Source: Elymus sibiricus (lineage: Eukaryota; Streptophyta; Magnoliopsida; Poales; Poaceae). Taken from it: DNA of 64,000 nt. Under the pieces are notes generated by a model. The model saw nothing but the letters and a program-made list of their open reading frames with translations, was not told the DNA's origin and ran no database searches. Numbering within the stretch: the stretch's first letter is position 1; the number at the start of each line of letters is the position of its first letter. The translations under genes and the position numbers were made by a program. Of this stretch, positions 10,817-22,900 are shown one piece after another. The DNA is taken from positions 268,564,288 through 268,628,287 of the forward strand of contig CM077673.1 of NCBI GenBank assembly GCA_039707655.1, in the 5' to 3' direction.

Positions 10817-11782
10817 ATGAATATCTTTAGGAAGTTCTCCTCCAAGAAAAATGCCAAGGGAGTCATTGGGGAATCATCGGACAATGACCTTCACACTCCA
10901 AGAAAGGTGGAGGTGCGACCGTGCGAATGGCCGCATGATGCCTTCATGGAGGAGGCCGGGATCCATCAAGAGTTTGCTCAGTTTGTCGCAAACGCTGGGT
11001 TAACCGAGTTCCTCGCAGATAAGTGTGACCAATATCACATACTTACAAATTCCTTCACGCAAAGTTTTACTTATTTAGGGAGAAACAACCCTCCTGAAGT
11101 GCAGTTCAATCTTTATGCTGAACCTCACACATTATCGTTAACTGACTTCTTAACATATGCTTGATCCCTTCTGATGGGGACTTGAGAGAACCTCGGCTGT
11201 CTGAGTTTGAGGATTTTCTCCACGCATTAACCGTGGGTGAGGATAGAGGCGTGTCGAGCGCCACTTCTATTAGCTTATAGTTTCCCCCAGTACATTATTT
11301 CGCCTTAGTCATCACTAAGTGTTTAACCGCTAGAGAGAAGGTTGGTGCACTCAGTGCTCCTGATCTCGCTATTTTACGTCGCGCACTTTATGATGATCAC
11401 ACCTTTAGTATGGGGGCTATTATTGCCTGGCGCTTACAGCTCAATAAAACTAAGGGAAAGATACATGGTGGTATTTATGCTACTCGCTTAGTGAACCACT
11501 TTAGAATCCCCTTTCGCCCACATGATTACCTCTTACCCCGAGTTTACCTCGATCATAAGTCATTGCAGGCTCACCATTTTCTTGATGTAACTGACTCTCC
11601 ACGTGATATTCACTATAACTTAGTATTTAGCAAGGAAACACGTGATATTATCTCGTTGCCTGCACCTGCTTTGTTTGATCCTATCGCCAGGAACGGATAC
11701 AGGATTATGCCGGATGACATTATAGTTTACCGGAACAACCTAGCAGCTGCTGAGGACGAGCCCAAGGGGTGGGATGCTCAGG
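10817..11782 (+). pseudogene. ATHILA ORF-1-type protein (second ORF), 5' part
   Basis: It starts at ATG 10817 (MNIFRKFSSKKNAKG) and matches the 'Arabidopsis retrotransposon ORF-1' family (PF03078). Recognisable blocks are EEAGIHQEFAQFVANAGLTEFL, then SAPDLAILRRALYDDHTFSMGAII, GGIYATRLVNHF and LPAPALFDP. The family occupies the envelope-like position downstream of pol in Athila elements, and its function is unproven. A TGA at 11162-11164 and further stops near 11276 break the frame, which reopens at about 11330. Element 2 is inserted at 11783. The last 19 codons or so follow the insertion at 25301 (LGPDGYYGW then stop). Confidence 0.8.
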
Positions 11783-12711
11783 TGACGGGGGGATAACCCC
11801 GGGGTAGCCTCAGCCAAGCCTCCACCCCAACTTTTCAAAAACAACTGCAGGACGAGCCGCCTCCCCCTGCAGTCCGGCTCCGCGCAGCCGGCTGCACCAA
11901 TCGGCCGGCTAGGGGCGGAGACGCTTAGCCCCCTAGCCGGTGGTGCTGCAGGTACCGCGGTCAGAGCACGCGTGGCTACAGAGGCCTCCGTCGCATCGGG
12001 GGTCAGCGCCCGCATGGCCATAGTGGAGGCGACAGTGCCTCTGACCCCGGCCGACTGCGACCTGGCGGATGGCACAGTGCTGGCACGCCCTCAACCACTC
12101 CATTACCTGCCCCACCATGGCTACAGCGTGGCCGGCCGTACCGCTGACTGCGGCCGGCCGCCGCTAGACGACGCCCCGAAGGATGGCCCGTGCCGCGGTG
12201 TGACGGGCCCCAGGGCCCACCAGGCGGGCCCCCTCCGGCTCCCGATGGGACACCGCAGCCGGCGGGCCCTACCGGCGACAAGACCCCCCAGCCGGGGGAC
12301 CCACAGCCGGCTAGAGAGACCGCCAGCTGGGGGCCCCCGGAACCTTCTACTCATATTGTATCCCGGGGGGTTGGCCTATAAAACCCCCCGGGACTCCCCC
12401 ATGCAGGGGGGCGATCACTTTTCCCTAGCACACACACTCACACCAACGTAGAGAGGCAGAGAGGGCAGGCTAGCCCCTTCTTCCTCCTCTACCCATACAG
12501 CTCAAGGAGCACCATTGTAGCCCCCTTTGGTTCATCAACCAGACCGGCAGGACTAGGGGTATTACCTCCCACGGAGGGCCTTGAACCTGGGTACATCGGG
12601 TGTCCCGCACCGCTTGTCCCCAATCTTGCTCCCGGAGTCCACCGGTGTCCATCGGACCCAACCACTCTCGATAAGCCTCCCCATGGCATCTGCCGTGAGA
12701 AAACAACAACA
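11783..12711 (+). repeat. Element 2 5' LTR
   Basis: 929 bp, starting TGACGGGGGGATAACCCC and ending AACAACAACA. TATA box TATAAAA at 12377-12383. Relatives here are the 3' LTR at 24375 and the solo LTR at 50137-51158. Confidence 0.92.
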
Positions 12712-13570
12712 GTTGGCGCCCACCGCGGCGCCGTCCACGGCGCCGGCCGGAGTCACGCTCCGGGCGGGACCCTTCACCCCCTCCCCCGGCCGCCACGCGT
12801 CCGGGCGGAACTGCACACTCGTGGTGCTTGCTCCCACGGGGCGGGACCCCGTTCCTGCCAGCCCTGCGGGCAATGCTGCCGGCCTATCCGACGAGCGGCG
12901 TGGCAGCGACCCTCTGATCGACATTACCGTCCTCACCGAGCGCGTCGGCAGGCTGAGCCTTGCTGACGAGCCAGCTGCCGACGGGTACCCTAGCCAGGTG
13001 CTCGACTGCCTCGACCCGCCCTCATCTGTGGGCGTACTCGCCCTGGGCGAGGCCAACGACTCCCGCGTCCGCGCGGGGGTAATAGCCACCAGCTCCTCCA
13101 CGACTTCCGGCCGCGTCAGGGTGGAGGCAGAGGCGGCTGCCGCGGCCGCCCGCGCCGGCACCTCCGACCCCCTCGGCTCCGTTCTCCGGGGCCTCAGCAC
13201 CCCCGTTGCGCCTGCGACGAACCCAGCCACGGCCACGGCCGAGCTGGAGGCCGCTCGCCGGCTGCTGCTCGCGGAGGCGAACACGCTCGCCACCACCAAG
13301 CGCCGGATGGAGTCCGCGCAGCGCGAGTACAACTCCGCCTACGGCCTCACCCCCGCCAACAACGAGCCCAGCCAGTGCGGCGACATCCGCAACCGCGGTC
13401 GTGTGGTCGCAGAAATCCTCGGCGGCAGGCTCCCCACCTATGACACGCCGGCTGCCAACCTGATGGCCGCCCACGTAGCCTACGCCGACCTCGCCGGCCA
13501 GGTGGGCGAAGAGCGAGAGCAGCAGGACCGACACATCCAGGACCTAATCGCCACCGCTAATGCCCAGTAG
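12683..13570 (+). pseudogene. gag: gag N-terminal region (Element 2)
   Basis: The ATG at 12683 (MASAVRKQQQ) lies in the last 30 bp of the LTR and the frame crosses the PBS. The predicted chain is Ala/Pro-rich, with an Ala-rich helix (ELEAARRLLLAEANTLATTKRRM) that looks coiled-coil. The frame ends at TAG 13568-13570 in a GCCCAGTAG context where Gln is expected, and the homologous reading continues beyond it to about 13900. No recognisable capsid domain lies in this segment; that follows at about 14100. Confidence 0.65.
12713..12730 (+). other. Primer-binding site (Element 2)
   Basis: TTGGCGCCCACCG follows the LTR after a single G. The first 8 nt or so (TGGCGCCC) fit plant tRNA-Lys 3' ends, but the remainder is diverged, so the tRNA identity is tentative. 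Confidence 0.5.
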
Positions 13571-13974
13571 GCCCGGCTTGATGGCATCGACGCCGGCTCC
13601 GAAATTCCCATCCCCGAGGGGGACGCTCCGCCGACTGCTGGCCAGCACCGGCCGGTCCAGCAAGCCTCTTCCCCCCGCGGCTCCGGCCGGCGGGGCGCTG
13701 GGTCTCACAACGGACGCCCGGCTGCGCGAAGAGCAGCCGGCCGTCAACAGCCGGCTCAATGACGCTCCGGCTGGCCGCAGCCGGCGCAGCCGAGACCATA
13801 CCCTGCCCCCGCAGCGGGAGCACGCGCGCTCGCCGGCCCCGGCCGTCCGTCCCGAGCTTGCCGCTCGGCTCGGCCCGCGTGTCCCGCGGAGCGAGAACGA
13901 CGCCCGGACTCGCATCGACTAGCTAGCGCAGTCGGCCCTCCTCGAGGAGGAGGGCTCGATCGGCCCGGCGTGTT

Positions 13975-15039
13975 TTGGCTCCCGGATCCACAACGAGCCG
14001 TTCCCGGTGGGCTTCACTCTCCTCGCGACACCCCGAAGTACAACGGCACCGCCAAGCCAGAGGACTAGCTCATGGACTACACCACCGCAGTCAGCATCGC
14101 CAGGGGAAACAAGCGCGTAGCCGTACGCTACGCCCCCTAATGTTGATTGGCTCGACCCGGACCTGGCTTAACAGCCTGTCGGCCGGCAACATCAACACCT
14201 GGACGGACTTCGAGGAAGCGTTCGTCCACAACTTTACCGTCACCTACAAGCGGCCCGGCCGGCCCCGCGAGCTGGCCATGTGCGTCCAGGGGCCGAAGGA
14301 ACCCCTCCGCGACTACCTCACGCGTTGGACCGAGCTTCGCAACTCCTGCGAAGGGGTGCACGAGGTGCAGGCCATCCAGTACTTCATCGAGGGCTGCCGC
14401 GACGGCACCCACCTCAAGCACAAGCTCTTGTGCTCCGAGCCGGCAACTCTGGCGGACCTAATGGCCAAGGAGGACAAGTACGCCACGGCCGACTCCGAGA
14501 TGCGGACGAAGTTCACCGTGCCGGCCAAACCGACCCCGCCACTTGCCGCGCTGCGGGCGGCTGCCGACAACCGGCAGCAGCAGAACAACAAGCGCAAATC
14601 CGACCAGCCGGATCCCTGCTACGGTGGCCGGCAGGTCGTCACCATCGAAGAAGAGCAGCCGGCTGCCCAGGGCTCCAGCCAGCGCCAGCGAACCGGCAAG
14701 AACGCCTGGCAGCCCAAGCTCACCTTCGAGCAGATGCTCAACGCACCCTGCAAGATGCACTCCGGGGCCAAGCCAGCCACTCACACGCTCCGGCAGTGCA
14801 GCTTGTCCCAGCGGCTAGCCCGAGGCGAGGGCCTTCTGGTTCCTCTGGCTCCCCGCCTGCCGGCTCCGGCTCCAGCCCAGCCGCCTGATCTGGCTCCGGC
14901 CGCCAACGACGGCCACCTCCACGACCAGTTCCCCAACCAGGACGGGTCCTACGTCGTCTGCACCAGTGAAGGAACCGACAAGCACAGCCTGTGCCAGTGC
15001 CGGCACGAGGTGAACGCCACCGTACCCTCGGTCCCCTAG
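13975..15039 (+). pseudogene. gag: gag capsid region (Element 2)
   Basis: From about 14140 the frame encodes the Retrotrans_gag core: a LNSLSAGNINTWTDFEEAF block, then RPRELAMCVQGPKEPLRDYL and RWTELRNSC. A basic Gln-rich tail and a HTLRQC segment follow. This is the Tat/RIRE2-type Gag arrangement, where the protein assembles the particle. The frame is shifted relative to the N-terminal part and ends at TAG 15037-15039. A TGG-to-TAG stop also sits near 14069 (KPED-stop-LMDY) in another frame of the same gene. Confidence 0.8.
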
Positions 15040-15040
15040 T

Positions 15041-15758
15041 TCATGCATTGGTCCGAGAAGCCGGCCACCTGGAGCCGGGCGGACCCCCCGGCCGTGATGC
15101 CAAACCCGGGCAGCTACGCCCTGGTCCTCGATCCCACCATCGTCTCCGAGAGGCGCATTTCTCATGGGTGTTGATCGATAGGGGCAGCAGCATCAACATC
15201 CTCTGTCGTGACACGATGCACAAATTGGGGCTCAAGGAGAAAGACCTGCGAGCGAGCCGGACGGTTTTCCACGGCACCGTGCCGGGAAAATCCTGCACCC
15301 CCATCGGCAGGATTTAGCTCGACGTCCTCTTCGGCGACAAGAGCCACTTCCGCCGCGAGCCGATATGGTTCAAGGTGGTGGACCTCGACAGTCCCTACCA
15401 CGCGCTGCTGGGCAGGCCGGCCCTCGTCAAGTTCATGGCAATCCCCCATTATGCCTACCTGAAGCTCAAGATGCCGGGTCTCAAGGGCATCATCACCATC
15501 GCCGGCGACTACAAGATGCCGATCGAGTGCGCGCGCGACGGTAGCCGACTGGCCGAGGCCCTGGAGATAGCGGAGGAGAGGCGGCAACTCGACCGGCTCG
15601 TGGCTCACGCCTCCGACCAGCCGGCCATGCCGGCTCCTCCATCCCAGTCGGCCAGTGAAGCGTCGTTCCAGCCGTCCAAGGACACCAAGCAAGTGCCGCT
15701 CGACCTGGCTAACCCCAAGCTGTGCGTCACCATCGGCGCCAACCTCAGCAGCAAATAG
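15041..15758 (+). pseudogene. Aspartic protease region (Element 2)
   Basis: Reads WVLIDRGSSINILCRDTMHKLG at about 15165-15230, the active-site loop of Tat-type proteases. The second active-site residue of the D-G/T-G triad is Arg (GGG to AGG), which probably kills activity. LLGRPALVKF follows near 15410. There is a frame change at about 15100, and TAGs at 15315-15317 (GRI-stop-LDV) and 15756-15758 (SSK-stop-EGE) occur where Gln codons are usual. Confidence 0.75.
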
Positions 15759-17190
15759 GAAGGCGAGCTCGTCGACTTCCTCTGTGAGAATCAGGACATC
15801 TTTGCATGGTCTCCCAAAGACATGCCGGGTGTTCCGAGGAAGTACGCCGAGCACAAACTTCATGTCCGGCCGGATGCGAAGCCGGTCAGGCAACCCCTGC
15901 GCCGCTTCTCCGAGGAGAAGCGGCGTACTATAGGAAAGGAGATAGCCCGGCTGCTTCCAGCCGGCTTCATCATGGAAGTATTCCACCCGGACTGGCTGGC
16001 CAACCCAGTCCTGGTGTTGACGAAAAACAAGACTTGGCGCATATGTATCGACTACACGAGCCTGAACAAGGCATGTCCCAAGGACCCGTTCGCCCTGCCG
16101 CGAATCGATCAAGTTATCGACTCCACGGCGGGCTGCGATCTGCTGTGCTTCCTGGACGCCTACTCAGGCTACCACCAGATCAAGCTGGACCCGGCCGACC
16201 GACTGATGACCTCCTTCATCACCCCCTTCGGGGCCTACTACTACATCACCATGTCCTTTGGCCTGAAGAATGCAGGCGCCACCTTCCAGCGCTGCATGCA
16301 GAAGTGCCTCCTGCCGCAGATCGGCAGGAACGTCCATGTCTACGTTGACGACATCCTCGTCAAAACCAAGAAGCATTTCAGCCTCCTCGACGACCTCCAG
16401 GAGACCTTCGCCAACCTGCGCGAATACTAGGTCAAGCACAACCCGGAGAAGTGCGTTTTCGGCGTCCCAGCCGGCCAACTCCTGGGTTTCTTCGTGTCCG
16501 CTCGCGACATCGAGGCTAACCCAGAGAAGATCAGGGCGATCGAGCGTATGACCAAGCCGACCCGGCTCCGCGACGTCCAGAAGTTCACCGGCTGCCTCGC
16601 TTCGCTCAGCCGGTTCGTCAGCTGGCTGGGGGAGAAGGCCCTGCACCTCTACCAGCTCATGCAGAAGACGGCTCTAATCAAGCTGGGCCACAACTCCACG
16701 AGGAAGCCGGCCAAGTTCGAGTGGACGGATTAGGCGGACGAGGCATTCCGCGACCTCAAACGAGTCCTCACCAGCGCGACTATCTTGGCCGCGCCGGCTG
16801 AGAAGGAGCCCCTGCTCGCATACATCGCGGCGACCACGCGCGTCATCAGCGTCGTTCTGGTAGTGGAGCGGTCGGAGGAGGGCAAAGCGCTGCCAGTCTA
16901 GCGTCCCGTCTACTACCTCAGCGAGGTCCTCTCCGCCTCCAAGCAAAACTACCCCCAGTATCAGAAGATGTGCTACGGCATATACTTCGCCGCCCAGAAG
17001 ATCAAGCAGTATTTCCAAGAGCATGTCATCACCGTGGTGAGCACGGCGCCGCTGGGCGAGATCATGAGCGGCTGGGATGCTACCGGCCGGATCGCCAAAT
17101 GGGCAATCGCCCTCGCCGAATACGAGATCCGATACGAGCCGCGCACTGCCATCAAGTCGCAGGCGATGGCCGAGTTCCTCGTCGACTGGG
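15759..17190 (+). pseudogene. pol: Reverse transcriptase and first RNase H (Element 2)
   Basis: The RT reads VRQPLRRFSEEKR, then WRICIDYTSLNKACPKDPF, LDAYSGYHQIKL, SFGLKNAGATFQRCM and the catalytic YVDD at 16341-16352. The connection and first RNase H follow (EWTD-stop-ADEAFRDLK, LLAYIAATT, YYLSEVLSASKQNYPQYQKM). The first RNase H shows no clear catalytic quartet, as is usual in the Tat lineage. TAG stops occur at 16428, 16731 and 16899. All codons are in one frame, so stops rather than frameshifts caused the loss. Confidence 0.88.
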
Positions 17191-17900
17191 CTGAGACTCA
17201 GTTCGTGCCGCCTACACCGGACTCCACGCACTGGCGCATGCATTTCGACGGTTCGAAGATGCGGACCGGTCTGGGAGCCGGCATCGTCTTGTCATCTCCG
17301 AAAGGAGACCAACTCAAGTATGCGATCCAAATCCACTTCGCCACCTCCAACAACGTGGCCGAGTACGAGGTGCTCGTCCACGGCCTCCGGCTCGCCAAGG
17401 AGATCGGCATCCGGCGCATCTTGTGTTTCGGCGACTCCGATCTGGTGGTGCAGCAGGTCTCTGGCGAATGGGACGCCAGGGACGCCAACATGGTCAGCTA
17501 CCGTTTCCTCGTCTAGCAGCTTACCGGCTCCTTCAAGGGCTGCGAGTTCCATCACGTCCCCCGGGCGGACAACGAGGAGGCAGACGCCTTGGCCAAAATC
17601 GGCTCCACGCGCCAGGCCATCCCAGCTGGCGTCTCCCTCGAGCAGCTGCGCAAGCCGTCGATCAAACCCTCCACCGAGTCGGAGTCCATCTTCGTACCCG
17701 TAGATCCTTTCCGGCTCCTCAACTTGCCCGGGGGCTACGCCGGCTCTGACGGTTCCACTGGCTCCACCTTCTCCGCCGGCTCCACCAGCTCCGCCGGCTA
17801 CGCCCGCCACGCCGGCTCCAGCAGCTGTCGTTCCAGCAACAGCCGGACCCGAGCCCGCGGCCATCATGATGGCTGTCGACCAGCCGGACCCGGGGACTAG
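17191..17900 (+). pseudogene. Second (archaeal-type) RNase H of a Tat-lineage polyprotein
   Basis: A separate RNase H domain follows the first: HFDGSKM (first Asp), NNVAEYEV (Glu), FGDSDLVVQQV (Asp), and RADNEEADALAKIGS (last Asp). All four acidic positions are present. One TAG (17514-17516, RFLV-stop-QLT) interrupts it. Duplicate RNase H domains are a known mark of the Tat clade. The Pro/Ser/Gly-rich linker after about 17700 (repeated AGS and GST units) leads to integrase and changes frame at about 17850. Confidence 0.85.
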
Positions 17901-19258
17901 CGAGCCTAGCAAGCCGGTCCCGGGGGCTCCGGCTGCCCAGAATCTCCAGCCCGAGCCCGAGCCGGCCTCGGTGTCGGCTCCGTCGTGGGCCCAGCCAATC
18001 TTGGCATTCCTCTTGCGCGGCGAGCTCCCCCCCCCCCCCGACGAAGACAAAGCCCGGCAGATCCAGTGCCGTGCTCCCACCTACAGCAGCATCAACCATG
18101 AGCTGGTCCACCTCAGCGCAACCGGCGTGTACCAACGCTGCGTCGAGTCCGAGAAGGGCCAAGAGATCCTCCGAGACATCCACCAGGGGCGAGTGCGGGC
18201 ACCACGCCGCCTCGAGGACCCTAGTGGCCAAGGCATTCCTCCACGGCTTCTACTGGCCGACTGCACTTGAGGAGGCGACACAGCTCATCGACAGATGCGA
18301 GGGGTGCCAGCGTTTCCGTGCGCAAAGCCACCTGCCGGCTGCGGCACTCAAAACCATCCCGCTGTCGTGGCCCTTTGCCGTCTGGGGGCTCGACATGGTG
18401 GGGCCATTCAAGACCGCTCGAGGCGGCATGACGCATTTGGTGGTAGCCGTCGACAAGTTCACCAAGTGGATCGAGGCCAGACCCATCAAGAAGTTGGACG
18501 GCCCCACCGCCCTCTGATTCATCGAAGACATAACGGTCCGCTACGGCGTCCCGCACAGCATCATCACCGACAACGGCACCAATTTTGCCAAGGGCGCGCT
18601 GGCACGCTTCTGCGCCAAGCAAGGCATTCGGCTCGACCTGGTCTCGGTCGCCCACCCGTAGTCAAATGGCCAGGCCGAAAGGGCTAACGGCTTAATCCTG
18701 GCCGGCATCAAGCCCCCGCTCGTGGCACCACTCGTCCGGTCAGCCGGCTGCTGGATCGAAGAACTGCCGACCATCTTGTGGTGCCTCAGAACCACGCCCA
18801 ACCGGTCAACCGGCTTGACGCCCTTCTTCCTCGTGTACGGGTCCGAGGCGGTCATCCCCACGGACATTGAGTTCAACTCGCCTTGCGTCACCCTGTACAT
18901 GGAGACAGACGAAAAAGAGGCAAGGGAGGGCGGCGTCAACCTCCTCGAGGAGGCCCGCGAGCTAGCGCTGAGCCGAACGGCTATCTACCAGCAGAAGCTC
19001 TGGCACTACCACAGCAAGTGCATCCGGCCCCTCTCCTTCCGCGAGGGGGACCTGGTGCTTAGGCGGATCTAGTGAACCGCCGACCAGCACAAGCTGTCCT
19101 CCCCATGGGAGGGCCCGTTCATCATCTGCAAAGCGCTGCACAACAACGCGTACTATTTAATAGACGCTCAGAAGCCGCAGAAGCGCAAGAGAGACGCCTC
19201 CGGCGAGGAGACGGAGTGCCCGTGGAACGCGGCGCTCCTCCGTCCATTTTACTGCTAA
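17901..19258 (+). pseudogene. Integrase (Element 2)
   Basis: The zinc-binding region reads HGFYWPTALEEATQLI then DRCEGCQRF (about 18240-18310). The catalytic core has LDMVGPF (first Asp), IITDNGTNF (second Asp, about 18566) and SNGQAERANG (Glu, about 18672). The C-terminal part reads GLTPFFLVYGSEAV, FREGDLVLRR and WEGPFIICKAL, ending at TAA 19256-19258. The DDE residues are intact. TGA 18515 and TAG 18659 (HP-stop-SNG, normally HPQSNG) and TAG/TGA at 19070-19075 inactivate it. Frame changes lie near 17850 and 18200. Confidence 0.88.
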
Positions 19259-19926
19259 GAACCAGTGTATGTATGTACCTCCTCTTTTGGGCTTATGAAT
19301 GCAACGGGTGCCCGAAGCCAGCTCTTGGGGCATGCCTCTTTCGTTTCCTCCCAAAGCAGCTCGCCTCACTCACCGGCTCCCGGACCCGGTCCCACGGTCT
19401 CGGGGGCTCGCCGGCTAGCCTTGACGTCGCTCCCCGAGGCCGGTCAAGTAATGTGAACTAAGGAAACACCCTACCACCCCTCCGAGCTACAGACCGGCTC
19501 CCGGCTGTCCGGCTGGTGGGTTCTTGGGACTGTAAACTTAGCACACATGAAAACGGTCATAGGGGGTCGCCGACTAGGGCTAGCCGAAATTTTCTTCAGC
19601 CTCTGCCATTCACCTTAGCCAAAACATCCTCATGGCTCTCAAACTCATGACCGACTACCCCGAGGTGGATGCCCCGTCCCAGCTACAGACCGGCTCCCGG
19701 CTGTCCGGCTGGCGGGGCCAATGCCGAAGGGTGCAAGGCTTTGGGTAGACAGAGCTAAAAGGGCAAAAAGGCTAAGGTTGAGTCGGCACGCATAAAAAAC
19801 TTTGGCAACCAAAAGCACAAACTTATATAAAAAAAGCATGAACGGCCCACGGCCCCAACTTCATTACATTTACACCCCCAGTGGGTGGAATTGCAGTCTA
19901 ACTAAATGCAGGAAAGAAAGAAGGTC
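19259..19926. other. Spacer between convergent pol and the antisense gene
   Basis: About 670 bp with no ORF. It holds two copies of a CTACAGACCGGCTCCCGGCT motif (about 19489 and 19684). Pol (plus) and the antisense gene (minus) converge here, so 3' ends of both transcripts probably fall in or near it. Confidence 0.6.
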
Positions 19927-22900
19927 TTAAATAGCGGCAGTGCCGTCTTCTCCTCTGGCATCCTCCGCGGCGGCTGAAGTAGAGGCCCCGTCCTTAGCCA
20001 CGGCACGATCCGTGTCGGCTCCCACGCCCAAGTCATGAGCCAGCTCAGAGTCGGCGTAATCGTCGGTGCTGGACCCGGCATCTTCGTCGCCCGTCTCCGC
20101 GGCGCTACCCTCCGGGTCATCAAGGGCGAGCGTGTACGGGTCCTCCGGGATCACCACGCCGTCTGCCGTGCGCTCCGAAACGTACTCATCCCACGCGGCG
20201 AAGGAAGCAAGATCGCTAGCCCGAACGGCCTGTGCATCGGCAGCCGCCTCTAGCTCCACATCGGTGCCGGCGCGCTGGGCCGTAAGCAGCCCCAAGTCCA
20301 GCTCGGGGTACCATGACCTCGCGATGCGAAGCGCCACGGCCGCTCCGGCGCGCGCGGCGGATGCCCTCCAGGCATTCACCCGTGCGGTCCCGAATTCCAG
20401 CCACCTCGACAGCCGGCTCATGGAGTTCGGCTCCACCGCATCCGGCCAGAGGGTGCGGACCAGCTCCATGCCGGCCGCCTGGAGTCGCTTCAGGGCCCGG
20501 ACCACCTCGGTCAGACGCGCCCCTGCAGCGATCCCCACCTCATCCAGCGTCCAGGCGGCAAGCTGCTCGATGGGGACTCCCTGGGCCCGTTGGTCCTCGC
20601 GGTGGGCCTCCACGGCCGCCTCCGCGACCCCCTGCGTGCCTGGGAAAAGCCCTAAAGGAGAAAGGGATGCGGGATGAACAACGAAAGAAACCAAGCACCC
20701 TAAAAGAAACAAGCAGGCAAATGCAAGACAATGAAACTTACCGGCCAGAAGCCGGTCCACCTCGTTCCCTTGCTCCTGCAGCGCGGCCTCCCTGGCCGAC
20801 CACTCCTAGAGCCGGCGCTCCTCCTCAGCCCGGGCCGCCTGCGCCTCCTCGGCCGCCTTCGCCAGCAAGGCGTCCTTGTCCTCCAGCTCCTGGCGGTGGG
20901 CCGCCTCCCGCTCCTCCAGCTCTCGGCAGTGGGCCGCCTCACGCGCTTCCTTCTCCGCCTGCGCCCGATCCGCCTCTTGGCGGAGCCGGTTGCACTCCGC
21001 CGTCAGGAGGTCCCGCCGTTATACAAGCTGCACCACCTGGCGACGGAGGCTGACCGTCATGGTGTGGGTGGCTGCCCGGGATGAGGACGCCTCTGTCAGA
21101 AAGCAAACAAAGAAAGGGATTCAGCCCGCCTCCGGAGTAGCCGGCCTGAATCCTATGGGCTACACCCAGTGGGTGCGCTCGCGGGCCCCCACTAGAAATT
21201 CGCAAGAGCCTTACCTCACAGGTCGGCGGACAAAACAGCCAGCCGGCTCTCGGCTCCACGATACAAGCCTAGCAACGTGTTGTACGCGGCCACCCGGCGG
21301 TCGTGTGCAGCCTGCAAAGAACACAGAAGCAAAGACGCCATTAGACTCGACCCGCCTGCGTCCCAAGCCGGCCCAAGTCTCGGGGGCTACACCCAGTGGG
21401 TGCGCTGGCGCGCCCCCACTGGAAAAAACCAAAGCAAAATACAAGGCTTTGAGCCCTTACCGCGACGGATTGCTCAAGGTGCACCAGCCGGTTGCTTGCG
21501 GCCCGGGCATCTTGCGCCACCTGGGCGCGGCAGGCGGCAAACTCGGCGACGACGGCACCCACCGGAGCCCCAAGGGCGCTCGGCGCGTCGTTGATGGCTG
21601 CGCCTCCGGCCGTGGCCCGGGTTTCCTGCGGCCGACACCCGTCGGCGGGTCCGAACGCGCCCTTCGCCGTGGTCACCAGGGGGCCCGCCCCTCCCGGCAC
21701 CGTGGTTCCGGGTGCCCCTGCTGACGAGCCCGGGGTGTCCGCCCCCCGGGCGCCGCTGTCTCGCTGTCCGGTGCTCCGCCTCTGGCGGCGCTGGCTCGGC
21801 TCGCCTCCGGAGCCGAGACTTCCGTGTCCAGGACGACAACCTCTGGGGGCTCCTCTGCCCCCGACGGGGCCGTGTTGCTGCCCAGCTCCGCCCCTTCGGC
21901 GGCGTCCGCCGCGCTTGCAGTCACGCGCGCTTCCTCCTCGACTCGCGCGTCCGCCTCGGCCCGCCGCACGGGGTCATGCCTGTCCTTGGATCTCCTCTCC
22001 CGGCCAAGGGGAAAAGGCTCCCACGACTGGCTGGCTGCCTCTGCGTTGGCCCGCCCCGACGTCTCCTTCCGCGCCGCCTCTTCCCACGGGCGGCGTTCCT
22101 CTTCGTGCAATTCCCGCTCGGCCGCCTCGAGGTCCCGCCACGCCTCGCGCTCCCTATCCTCGGCGGCGGGCGGTGGCGGTGTCCCCGCCGTCACGACGGT
22201 GGTGGCCCTCCCAAGGGCGCGCGGCTCCCTGGATGAACAAGATAAGGAAGGGAGGCCGACCAAGAAACAAGCAAGTACTTAGAACAAACTTACCCGATGG
22301 TGACGGGGACCGCCCGCCTTGCGGGGCCCGACCGGGCAACCCGCAGTTTCTTCCCGCCGCCTCCGCGGCTGCCACCCGGCTGCCCGCTGGCCGCTCGCTT
22401 GGGGGCTGGCCTGGAGCTTGCCGGCTGCTTCCCCCTGTCACCTACGACCGCGTCGTCCCGGCTGGGCGCGCGGTCGGTGCGGCGAACGCGCCTCCTCGGC
22501 GCTGTGGTGTCATCTCCCAAAACTTCGGGGTCCTTCGGGGCTGCTGCATTACGCACCTCTTCCGTTTCAGCGTCGTCGTCGGTCCAGTCCCGCAAAAGTG
22601 ATTGGGGGGGGGGGGAACTCACCCGCCGACTCGGTTGCCGCCGTCTCCGTCCCGCCGACGCCGGACGCGCCGGCTCGCTCCGATTCGGCCGGCTCCACAT
22701 CGTCGGCGTCCTCGACCTCCTTGGGGTCCGACTACGCCACGTCGGCAGCCGGCACGCCGTAATTCTGCAGCTGCGGGAAGACGTGCACGTAGAGTGACCC
22801 TTCACCGTCAGACCAGGGAAGGGGGCCGGCTTCAACAAAAAAAGGGAAAGGGGCCGGCTCTCCACGTACCCGTGGAGCCGGACGGTCCCGGCTGTACGGG

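Noticed and set aside
11740..12450. Several frames within the 5' LTR of Element 2, repeated at 24414-25020
   Set aside because: LTR sequence with high GC gives open frames on both strands. The same frames recur in both LTRs with stops and no domain.
12562..13534. Minus-strand frames opposite Element 2 gag
   Set aside because: Compositional shadows of the gag frame; low-complexity Gly/Ala/Arg strings.
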